Assembly: GCA_964508655.1 (NCBI GenBank)
Contig: CAZDUO010000047.1
Location: 1-28,845, forward strand
Length of the DNA stretch: 28,845 bases
Source: VBAS01 sp964508655
Lineage (GTDB): Bacteria; Bacteroidota; Bacteroidia; Chitinophagales; Chitinophagaceae
Direction of reading: 5' to 3'
Shown: piece by piece, positions 22,929 through 28,845 of the stretch
How the letters are laid out: every line of letters begins with the position of its first letter
How positions within the stretch are numbered: the stretch's first letter is position 1
Translations under genes and position numbers: made by a program
Notes under the pieces: model-generated
Databases searched by the model: none
Told to the model about the DNA's origin: nothing
What the model saw: the letters and a program-made list of their open reading frames with translations, nothing else

Positions 22929-23116
22929 GTGTTTAGAATTTAACGGTTAGAAATACAATAACGATAGTAAAAATATAAACAATATTTAAACTATCAAAAA
23001 TTTTATCCACAAATTTTGGCTGCGATGTTGATTACTCACTTCAACATCGGGAGTGCTGCTGATGAATGATGAGAATTTTTTTCTGCGATGATTGCTGATG
23101 TGATGATGCAGTATGA
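22929..23116. other. Intergenic stretch with 9-bp hairpin downstream of rpmA
   Basis: CGATGTTGA (23023-23031) pairs perfectly with TCAACATCG (23041-23049) around nine bases. It lies 68 bp past the rpmA stop on the minus strand. No strong T-run follows, so it is at best a weak terminator or RNA-stability stem for the rplU-rpmA transcript. The stretch nearest rpmA is unusually rich in GATGA-like words. Confidence 0.45.
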
Positions 23117-23377
23117 TTATGCTTCAGCCGGAGTGACTGAAACAAAAGTTCTGTTGTTTTTTCCTTTCTTGTATTCCACCACACCATCTGTCAGGGCAAA
23201 CAAAGTATAATCTTTACCAACGCCAACATTTTTCCCGGGATGATAAACTGTGCCACGCTGGCGAACGATGATGTTGCCTGCCACAGCCGGCTGCCCGCCG
23301 AAAATTTTTACACCCAGGCGCTTGCTCTGCGAGTCGCGGCCGTTCTTTACACTGCCTTCACCTTTTTTATGTGCCAT
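23117..23377 (-). CDS. rpmA: 50S ribosomal protein L27
   Basis: An 86-residue L27, a large-subunit protein whose N-terminus reaches toward the peptidyl transferase centre. The family signature is clear: MAHKKGEGSVKNGRDSQSKRLGVK, GGQPAVAGNIIVRQRGT and HPGKNVGVGKDYTLFA. The N-terminus begins directly MAHKKG without the cleaved extension seen in Firmicutes. It is second in the rplU-rpmA unit, 98 bp after rplU, a longer spacer than usual that contains an inverted repeat. Confidence 0.98.
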   Translation of the reverse strand: MAHKKGEGSVKNGRDSQSKRLGVKIFGGQPAVAGNIIVRQRGTVYHPGKNVGVGKDYTLFALTDGVVEYKKGKNNRTFVSVTPAEA

Positions 23378-23437
23378 GAGAAAAGAGATTAAAAATTTAA
23401 AAATATCATTTTTCAGGATTGATGTCTGAAGTCGGAT

Positions 23438-23451
23438 GTCTGAATTCAGAC
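23438..23451. repeat. Palindrome in the rplU-rpmA spacer
   Basis: GTCTGAATTCAGAC is a perfect 14-bp palindrome, and the complementarity extends imperfectly outward on both sides to about 23428-23461. It sits between rplU and rpmA and would form a stem in the shared transcript. It may be a dispersed repeat or tune the ratio of the two genes; neither is shown. Confidence 0.6.
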
Positions 23452-23475
23452 TTCTGGCCTCGGGCTTCTGACTTC

Positions 23476-23775
23476 TTATTTAATGCTGCTGATTTTTATT
23501 TGTGTATACAGTGTACGGTGTCCTTTCTTTTTACGAAAACCTTTTCTTCTTTTTTGTTTGTAAGCAATCACCTTATCGCCTTTCACATGGTCAACAATCT
23601 CTGCCTTCACTTTTGCTTTGGTTTCGGCCCCTGCGGTCAGCTTGCCGTCAGCATCGGCCAGTAAAACTTCCAGGTCAATCTTGTCGCCGGCATTGCCTTC
23701 AATGTGCGGAACGTACAGGGTCTGGTCTTTTTCCACTTTATATTGCTGGCCGGCTATTTTTACTACTGCAATCAT
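23476..23775 (-). CDS. rplU: 50S ribosomal protein L21
   Basis: A 99-residue L21, a 23S rRNA-binding protein of the large subunit. Diagnostic segments are AVVKIAGQQYKVEKDQTLYV, GDKIDLEVLL, KAEIVDHVKGDKVIAYKQKRRKGFRKKKGHR and TQIKISSI. Length and motifs are standard. It is the first gene of the leftward rplU-rpmA unit and has a good promoter 20 bp before its ATG, so there is no room for a long regulatory leader. Confidence 0.98.
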   Translation of the reverse strand: MIAVVKIAGQQYKVEKDQTLYVPHIEGNAGDKIDLEVLLADADGKLTAGAETKAKVKAEIVDHVKGDKVIAYKQKRRKGFRKKKGHRTLYTQIKISSIK

Positions 23776-23795
23776 CGCTTTTAAATTAAGGGAGG

Positions 23796-23826
23796 CAAAG
23801 GTAAGGGGAAATGGTCATCCGGCAAA
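23796..23826 (-). promoter_or_regulatory. Promoter of rplU-rpmA (TTTG, 19 bp, TACCTTTG)
   Basis: On the minus strand TTTG (complement of 23823-23826) and TACCTTTG (complement of 23796-23803) are separated by 19 bp, matching the TTTG/TAnnTTTG pattern. The ATG follows 20 bp after the -7 box. It is the best promoter match in the window and a good indicator of a Bacteroidota host. Confidence 0.75.
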
Positions 23827-23878
23827 TGGATTATCAAAGTTTTATAGCCTGTATCGTGCAGGGTGAAATGCCTTCTTT

Positions 23879-23886
23879 TATATTTG
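23879..23886 (+). promoter_or_regulatory. -7 box (TATATTTG) upstream of the GH3 gene
   Basis: TATATTTG matches TAnnTTTG and lies 44 bp before the chosen ATG at 23931. The -33 element is not clear. A 32-bp palindrome lies between this box and the start codon, so it would be at the 5' end of the mRNA. Confidence 0.5.
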
Positions 23887-23889
23887 CAA

Positions 23890-23921
23890 CCGTAGAGACG
23901 CAATGGTTTGCGTCTCTACGG
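23890..23921. repeat. 32-bp perfect palindrome (14-bp arms) in the GH3 leader
   Basis: CCGTAGAGACGCAA (23890-23903) and TTGCGTCTCTACGG (23908-23921) are exact reverse complements around a 4-base loop. A run of five T follows. The GTAGAGACG core is, from memory, a palindrome family dispersed in many bacteria including cyanobacteria. Here it falls 9 bp before the start codon, where the stem could mask the ribosome binding region or act as an attenuator. Confidence 0.85.
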
Positions 23922-23930
23922 TTTTTCGAT

Positions 23931-25430
23931 ATGAAAATCAAGTCTTTTTTAGCCAAACCCTTCGCCTCCTATATATATAAAGGTATCCGCAGAGAGATGG
24001 AATCAGCCGTGGCTGACCAGGAAAAAATTTTTCATCATTTGTTGAAGGTGGGGCGAAACACAGAGTTTGGAAAAGAAACAGGGCTGGAAAAAGTGAATTC
24101 GTACGAGGAATATAAACAGGCGGTCCCGATCCGCGATTATGAACATTTGCGGCCATGGATTGATAAAATAAAAGAAGGCCGTCATAATGTATTGTGGAAA
24201 GGCCGCCCGATTTATTTTGCCAAAACCTCCGGCACTACCAGCGGCACCAAGTACATCCCGATTACCAAAGATTCAATCCCCAATCATATCAATACGGCAC
24301 GCAATGCGCTGCTTTGCTATATGGCTGAAACGGGCAACACTGCATTTGCGGATGGTAAAATGATTTTTCTTTCAGGCTCCCCTGAACTGGAACGGGTGGG
24401 AGGAATACCCACCGGCCGGTTGAGCGGCATAGTGAATCATCATGTGCCCAGGTACCTGCGCACCAACCAGCTTCCGTCATATGAAACCAACTGCCTTGAA
24501 GACTGGGAGACCAAGCTGAATAAAATTGTGGATGAAACCTTCAACCAAAACATGACACTCATCAGCGGTATTCCGCCATGGATGCAGATGTATTTTGACG
24601 AGCTGGTAAAGCGCAGCGGGAAAAAAGTCGGCGAACTGTTTCCCAATTTCAGCGTGATGGTGCAGGGCGGCGTCAATTTTGAACCGTATAAATCGAAACT
24701 GTTTGAAAGCATCGGCCGCAAAGTGGCATGCATTGAGCTGTTTCCTGCCAGCGAAGGTTTTTTTGCCTTCCAGGATTCGCAGCAGGCCGAAGGGCTTTTG
24801 CTGAACAGCAACAGCGGAATTTTTTATGAGTTTGTGACGGCATCGGAAATTTTTAATGAAAACCCCACCAGGCTTACATTGAAAGATGTGAAAGCAGGAG
24901 AAAACTATGCGCTCATTATTAACAGCAATGCCGGGTTGTGGGCTTACAATCTTGGCGATACAGTTAAGTTTGTTTCCATCAATCCGTACAGGCTTGTGGT
25001 GACGGGGCGAACCAAACATTTTATTTCGGCCTTTGGCGAACATGTGATTGGGGAAGAGGTAGAGTACAGCATACAGAAAGCGGCTGAGGAAGAGAGTGTA
25101 CATATCACCGAATTCACCGTGGCGCCCTTTGTAAGCCAGAAGGAAGGCCGGTCGTATCACGAATGGTTTATCGAATTTGAAAACAAACCCCGCGATATGC
25201 ATGCTTTTGCCGTAAAACTGGAGGAAAATTTGCGGAAGAAAAATGTTTATTACGACGACCTTATCAGCGGCAATATTCTGTCTCCTTTGAAAATTACACC
25301 GGTCAGGAAAAACGGGTTTATTGATTACATGAAATCTATCGGTAAATTGGGTGGTCAAAACAAAGTGCCGCGGCTGAGCAACGACCGGAAAATTGCCGAT
25401 GAACTGGCAAGGTGGGCCGAGCATAATTAA
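23931..25430 (+). CDS. GH3 auxin-responsive-family protein (acyl-adenylate-forming)
   Basis: A 499-residue member of the GH3 family, the ANL-type adenylating enzymes that in plants conjugate amino acids to jasmonate or auxin. The ATP-binding loop is seen as AKTSGTTSGTKYIPIT, with later motifs GGVNFEPYK, ELFPASEGFFAFQ, YNLGDTVKFVS and VVTGRTKHFISAFGEHV. Bacterial substrates are unknown. The start is ATG 23931 (MKIKSFLAKPF). An upstream in-frame ATG at 23811 would run through the promoter and the 32-bp palindrome and overlap the rplU promoter, so I reject it. It lies 30 bp before dxr and may be co-transcribed with it. Confidence 0.9.
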   Translation: MKIKSFLAKPFASYIYKGIRREMESAVADQEKIFHHLLKVGRNTEFGKETGLEKVNSYEEYKQAVPIRDYEHLRPWIDKIKEGRHNVLWKGRPIYFAKTSGTTSGTKYIPITKDSIPNHINTARNALLCYMAETGNTAFADGKMIFLSGSPELERVGGIPTGRLSGIVNHHVPRYLRTNQLPSYETNCLEDWETKLNKIVDETFNQNMTLISGIPPWMQMYFDELVKRSGKKVGELFPNFSVMVQGGVNFEPYKSKLFESIGRKVACIELFPASEGFFAFQDSQQAEGLLLNSNSGIFYEFVTASEIFNENPTRLTLKDVKAGENYALIINSNAGLWAYNLGDTVKFVSINPYRLVVTGRTKHFISAFGEHVIGEEVEYSIQKAAEEESVHITEFTVAPFVSQKEGRSYHEWFIEFENKPRDMHAFAVKLEENLRKKNVYYDDLISGNILSPLKITPVRKNGFIDYMKSIGKLGGQNKVPRLSNDRKIADELARWAEHN

Positions 25431-25460
25431 TCTTTATTTCCAAAAGGAAAGCAAACCGGG

Positions 25461-26681
25461 ATGAAAGTATATTTTGAAAACACGCCGTCTGAAGTTGCTG
25501 TAAAAACACAGCATGCGAAAGAAGGTGGTGTAAAACGGGTTGCTCTTTTTGGTTCCACCGGCTCCATCGGCACACAGGCGCTGGATGTGATTGGCGCCAA
25601 CGCCGATAAATTTTCTGCAGAAATACTTACAGCACAGAGCAATGATGAACTGCTGGTGCAGCAGGCACTGCAGTTCAATCCCAACATGGTCGTCATTGGC
25701 GATGAAAGTAAATACCTGAAAGTAAAAGAGGCGCTTGCCTCTACCGGTGTAAAAGTATTTGCCGGTGAAAAAGCGCTGGAAGAAGTGGCAGCTACGGATT
25801 GTTACGACCTGATGCTTGCTGCTATTGTGGGTTTTGCGGGATTGAAACCCACACTGAAGGCGGTGGGAAACGGGAAGACCATTGCGCTTGCAAATAAAGA
25901 AACACTGGTAGTAGCCGGCGATATAGTGATGCAGAAAGCAGTGGAGCACCGGGCGCCGGTTATACCGGTTGATTCGGAACACTCCGCCATTTTTCAATGC
26001 CTGGTGGGTGAAACAAGAAACCGGATTGAAAAAATAATTCTGACTGCCTCAGGCGGTCCGTTTCTTGGCCGCAAGCCTAATTACCTGGTGAATGTAAAAC
26101 GGGAGCATGCCCTGCAGCATCCCAACTGGCACATGGGCGCCAAAATCAGCATTGACTCTGCCACGCTGATGAACAAAGGGCTGGAGATGATTGAGGCAAG
26201 ATATCTTTTCAACCTGCGGCCACAGCAGATACAGGTTGTTATTCACCCGCAAAGTATCATTCACAGCATGGTGCAGTTTGAAGACGGGAGCATCAAGGCA
26301 CAGATGGGATTGCCTGATATGAAACTGCCTATTCAGTATGCACTGGCATTTCCGCAAAGGATTGCCAACAGTTTTCCCCGGTTTGATTTCCGCAGGATGA
26401 ATACCCTGACATTTGAAGAACCCGACATCCGCACATTCCGCAATCTTTCACTGGCCATGGAAGCGCTGAACAAGGGCGGCAACCTGCCCTGCGTGATGAA
26501 CGCCGCCAATGAAATTGCGGTGTATGCTTTTCTGAAAAACAGGATTGGTTTCCTCGATATGACCGACCTGATTGAAAGAACAATGAATCATGTGCCCTTC
26601 ATTGAAAAGCCTATACTGGAAGAATATTTTGAGAGTGATGGGGAAGCAAGGAGTTTTGCCGCAGATGTTATAAAGCTCTGA
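25461..26681 (+). CDS. dxr: 1-deoxy-D-xylulose 5-phosphate reductoisomerase
   Basis: A 406-residue enzyme of the MEP isoprenoid pathway that converts DXP to 2-C-methyl-D-erythritol 4-phosphate with NADPH. The NADPH-binding motif is RVALFGSTGSIGTQALDVI. ALANKETLVVAGDIV, VDSEHSAIFQCL (metal-binding Asp and Glu), LTASGGPF and KISIDSATLMNKGLEMIEARYLF (third metal ligand Glu) are all intact. The N-terminus carries about 24 residues before the Rossmann strand, more than usual; no later in-frame start exists before it. Followed, after a 134-bp spacer with an inverted repeat, by the RseP-like protease gene, a neighbour pair common in bacteria. Confidence 0.98.
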   Translation: MKVYFENTPSEVAVKTQHAKEGGVKRVALFGSTGSIGTQALDVIGANADKFSAEILTAQSNDELLVQQALQFNPNMVVIGDESKYLKVKEALASTGVKVFAGEKALEEVAATDCYDLMLAAIVGFAGLKPTLKAVGNGKTIALANKETLVVAGDIVMQKAVEHRAPVIPVDSEHSAIFQCLVGETRNRIEKIILTASGGPFLGRKPNYLVNVKREHALQHPNWHMGAKISIDSATLMNKGLEMIEARYLFNLRPQQIQVVIHPQSIIHSMVQFEDGSIKAQMGLPDMKLPIQYALAFPQRIANSFPRFDFRRMNTLTFEEPDIRTFRNLSLAMEALNKGGNLPCVMNAANEIAVYAFLKNRIGFLDMTDLIERTMNHVPFIEKPILEEYFESDGEARSFAADVIKL

Positions 26682-26690
26682 AGCTATTTC

Positions 26691-26760
26691 AGATTGCAGA
26701 TTGCAGATTTGTTAAAAAAGAATTTCCCTGTTTCAATCCGAAATCTGCAATCGTCAATCT
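26691..26760. repeat. Inverted repeat between dxr and the protease gene
   Basis: Arms at 26691-26710 and 26741-26760 pair over 20 bases with two mismatches; both contain GATTGCAGATTT or its complement. Related words (AAATCTGCAATC) recur at 28427-28436 and near 28266, so this is one of a dispersed family in the genome. The spacer has no T-run suited to termination. Confidence 0.75.
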
Positions 26761-26815
26761 AAAATTAAATGCTGATATTTGCCGGCATTAATTACAGAAA
26801 CATTTTAATTGCAAA

Positions 26816-28168
26816 ATGAATTTTTTAGCCATAGACTGGAATATACTGGCCGTGAAAGCCGGGCAGTTTATCCTTTCGTTTTCCATCCTGATTATTCTGC
26901 ACGAGCTGGGTCATTTTCTTCCAGCCCGCTGGTTTAAGTGCCGGGTGGAAAAATTTTACCTGTTCTTCAATCCCTGGTTTTCCATTTTAAAAAAGAAAAA
27001 GGGAGAAACGGAATACGGCCTCGGCTGGATACCGCTGGGCGGCTATGTGAAGATATCAGGCATGGTAGATGAGAGTATGGACAAGGAGCAGATGAAACAG
27101 CCGGCGCAACCCTGGGAATTCAGAAGCAAGCCTGCCTGGCAGCGGCTCATCATTATGCTGGGCGGCGTGACGGTGAATGTGATACTGGCAATTGTGATTT
27201 TTATTTTCATCACCTGGGTGTGGGGCGATAAATATGTGCCGGTGAGTAATCTAAAATACGGAGTATATGCCGATAGCCTGGGTAAAAAGATTGGAGTGCA
27301 GGATGGCGATAAAATTATTGCAGTGGCCGGCAAGCCGGTGGAGAAAGTAGGGACTGTGGGTACGGAAATAATCATGAATGAAGCAAAATCCATCACTGTT
27401 GACAGAAATGGTGAGAAAATAGAGATTAACATTCCAGCGGGGTTCATCAAGCAATTAAATGCAAACAGGCTGGGAGGTTTTACATATGTACGTATTCCGC
27501 TGATAGTGGATTCTGTGCTGAACAAGGCAAAAATCACAGGAAGTGAAATAAGGAAAGGAGATAAACTGATTGCTTTTGCAGACATGCCTGTTGAGTACAG
27601 CACTGACTTGCTGAAAAATGAGGGGAAAGTAAAAGACACTACTGTCACTATGCTTTTTTTGCGAAACGGAAATGATACGATTACGACATCAGTTTATTTC
27701 AATAGCAAGGGAGACAACAAGATACTTTTTAAATCAATGGGTGAAATACTCGGCACAAATCATGTCAGCTATTCTTTTTTTGAATCCTTTCCTGCAGGCA
27801 TAAAACGTTGCTGGCAAACCCTGGCAAAATATGTAAGAAACCTCAAGCAATTATTCACTTCAAGCGAGGTAAGAGTGAGAGACTCACTGGGCAGTGTCAT
27901 CAGCATTGGCAATATCTTTCCGGGTGATTGGGACTGGCAGAGTTTCTGGACACTTACCGCTGTATTTAGCATCATTCTCGCTTTTATGAATGTGCTGCCA
28001 ATTCCTGCACTCGATGGCGGCCATGCCTTGTTTACTTTGTACGAAATGATTACCGGCCACAAGCCGGGCGACAAGTTTATGGAATACTCGCAGATGGTAG
28101 GCATGATTCTGTTGCTTGGCCTGATGGCTTATGCGCTGGGTTTGGACTTCTGGAGGTTGTTTAAGTAG
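26816..28168 (+). CDS. rseP: RseP-like site-2 intramembrane zinc metalloprotease
   Basis: A 450-residue membrane metalloprotease of the S2P/RseP family, which cuts single-pass substrates such as anti-sigma factors within the membrane. The zinc motif HELGH is in the first helix (H29, E30, H33), and the third ligand is in NVLPIPALDGGHALF (D400). A PDZ domain lies at about 140-210 (LGKKIGVQDGDKIIAVAGKPV), and a second divergent PDZ-like stretch follows (RKGDKLIAFADMPVEY). Four hydrophobic segments are visible: about 15-35, 120-140, 378-395 and 425-445. The symbol follows the family; substrates in this organism are not known. It starts at ATG 26816. Confidence 0.95.
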   Translation: MNFLAIDWNILAVKAGQFILSFSILIILHELGHFLPARWFKCRVEKFYLFFNPWFSILKKKKGETEYGLGWIPLGGYVKISGMVDESMDKEQMKQPAQPWEFRSKPAWQRLIIMLGGVTVNVILAIVIFIFITWVWGDKYVPVSNLKYGVYADSLGKKIGVQDGDKIIAVAGKPVEKVGTVGTEIIMNEAKSITVDRNGEKIEINIPAGFIKQLNANRLGGFTYVRIPLIVDSVLNKAKITGSEIRKGDKLIAFADMPVEYSTDLLKNEGKVKDTTVTMLFLRNGNDTITTSVYFNSKGDNKILFKSMGEILGTNHVSYSFFESFPAGIKRCWQTLAKYVRNLKQLFTSSEVRVRDSLGSVISIGNIFPGDWDWQSFWTLTAVFSIILAFMNVLPIPALDGGHALFTLYEMITGHKPGDKFMEYSQMVGMILLLGLMAYALGLDFWRLFK

Positions 28169-28443
28169 AAGCACCGGCCCCTCTAAATCTCCACGAAGGG
28201 GAGACTTTGGCACCCCACAAAACCAGTTTACACAGAACTCCTGATTATAAGTTGTAGTGTTTAACTTGCAGATTGATTTGTAAATTTGTCAGCTGTTTCA
28301 GGTTGGAAAAATAATTGCGGAATAGCGATAGGAACGATGAACGGAGCCCCGAACGTTCGGGGCAAGGGACGATTAATCGGAGATACAGATACTGGCAACA
28401 AAGAAAATCCAAAATCCAAAATCTAAAATCTGCAATCAATCCC
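28169..28443. repeat. Intergenic region rich in dispersed repeats
   Basis: No gene is visible. A CCCCTCTAAATCTCC...GGGGAGACTTT segment near 28180-28208 forms an imperfect stem of a type common between Bacteroidota genes. GCCCCGAACGTTCGGGGC (28346-28363) is a perfect 18-bp palindrome related to the CCCGA/TCGGG hairpins elsewhere in the window, followed by CGATTAATCG (28370-28379). AAAATC-rich direct repeats then run up to the tmRNA 5' end. No clear promoter for the tmRNA was found. Confidence 0.6.
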
Positions 28444-28815
28444 GGGGGCGTTTGGTTTTGACAGCATAGCTCTTTGAAGGTGCAAGCATGCGCTGCGTTG
28501 CGTAATTAGCAGCTTAATCTGAATACGCAAACCATAAATGGCAATACTCAGTATGCCATGGCTGCCTGATCAGTGATCAGCGTAGTCATTATGGCCGGGT
28601 AAACAGGCAGGCCTGTGCCTCGTTGCCCCGCCCAATCATAAAAAAGAAACAGGCTGCAGCAATCAAAGGCTGTGCTGGTTGCTCAAGCCTCATGCAGCTA
28701 AGGAAGTAATCGGTTGCCTGTTTCCAGTTGCTTCCCGACTTAAAAAAACAGAATAAGCATGTAGAAAACTTTTGAAGAATATGTTTGGACACCGGTTCGA
28801 TTCCGGTCGCCTCCA
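28444..28815 (+). ncRNA. ssrA: tmRNA (transfer-messenger RNA)
   Basis: A 372-nt RNA that rescues stalled ribosomes with SmpB. The 5' end GGGGGCG pairs with CGCCTCC at 28808-28814 (one G-T), with discriminator A and no complete encoded CCA. The 5' part continues TTTGGTTTTGACAGC, typical of the tRNA-like D-arm region, and the 3' part has T-arm ACCGG-TTCGATT-CCGGT. The tag reading frame at 28540-28569 encodes GNTQYAMAA and stop TGA, which fits the Bacteroidota form G-x-x-x-YA-x-AA. The length is normal. It lies 275 bp after the protease gene. Confidence 0.95.
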
Positions 28816-28841
28816 CCTCACTACGCCAAGGCTTCGTGAGG
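28816..28841. repeat. Hairpin immediately after the tmRNA 3' end
   Basis: CCTCAC (28816-28821) pairs with GTGAGG (28836-28841), with a further GCC/GGC inside and mismatches. The left arm begins at the first base after the tmRNA discriminator. It has no T-run before the window ends. It resembles the hairpins attached to the tRNA-Gly pieces at 11218-11265 in containing CTTCG or CGAAG words and abutting a tRNA-type 3' end. Confidence 0.5.
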
Positions 28842-28845
28842 CGGG

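Noticed and set aside
23811..23930. N-terminal extension of the GH3 protein from ATG 23811
   Set aside because: The extension would cross the rplU promoter, the GH3 -7 box and a perfect palindrome; the conserved-looking protein starts at 23931.
24477..25424. 315-residue ORF on the minus strand
   Set aside because: Antisense shadow of the GH3 gene, with no recognisable domain.
28589..28816. 75-residue ORF on the minus strand
   Set aside because: It lies inside the tmRNA gene.

Overview
The window looks like a scaffold from a member of the Bacteroidota, most likely near Chitinophagaceae. This is inference from gene content and promoter style, not from a marker-gene search. The signs are promoter boxes of the TAnnTTTG type with TTTG-like -33 boxes, little Shine-Dalgarno sequence, a DUF3667 protein, a GH3-family protein, neighbouring dxr and site-2 protease genes, a tmRNA tag of Bacteroidota form, and dispersed AT-rich inverted repeats between genes. 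Two runs of exactly 100 N (10862-10961 and 14199-14298) are scaffolding gaps of unknown true length.

Layout. Bases 1-160 hold tandem and single hairpins. Bases 191-9309 are a signalling block. A leftward three-gene unit (PAS kinase H150, receiver-kinase, 6-TM double-PAS kinase H508) is divergent from a rightward pair (small membrane protein, hybrid kinase with two receivers). A further membrane kinase points left. None of these proteins carries a DNA-binding output domain. A glycosyltransferase and a small membrane protein follow.

Bases 10666-11800 are an RNA region. It has an intact tRNA-Gly(GCC) flanked by degenerate tRNA-Gly pieces in which palindromic hairpins sit where the D loop, anticodon arm and T loop should be. 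Next is a tRNA-Leu(UAA) gene split by a 259-nt group I intron, a further tRNA-like 3' fragment, and a terminator. The intron and the hairpin-bearing tRNA copies are the most unusual features here.

Bases 11798-14028 run leftward: an alkyltransferase-like protein overlapping a CHAD protein by 4 nt, and a secreted protein with YD-like repeats. Bases 14123-19470 are a rightward unit: a gap-interrupted DUF3667 protein, MazG and a 1250-residue NtrY-like kinase. Bases 19476-23775 run leftward: nitrilase-superfamily amidohydrolase, a PolX-like protein whose palm has lost its catalytic aspartates, a 23-residue Lys/Ala peptide with its own terminator, and the rplU-rpmA pair. Bases 23931-28168 run rightward: GH3 protein, dxr and the RseP-like protease. 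A complete tmRNA gene (28444-28815) closes the window.

Housekeeping parts are translation (L21, L27, two tRNAs, tmRNA), isoprenoid synthesis (Dxr), nucleotide clean-up (MazG) and envelope stress proteolysis (RseP-like). The rest is sensory and poorly characterised.
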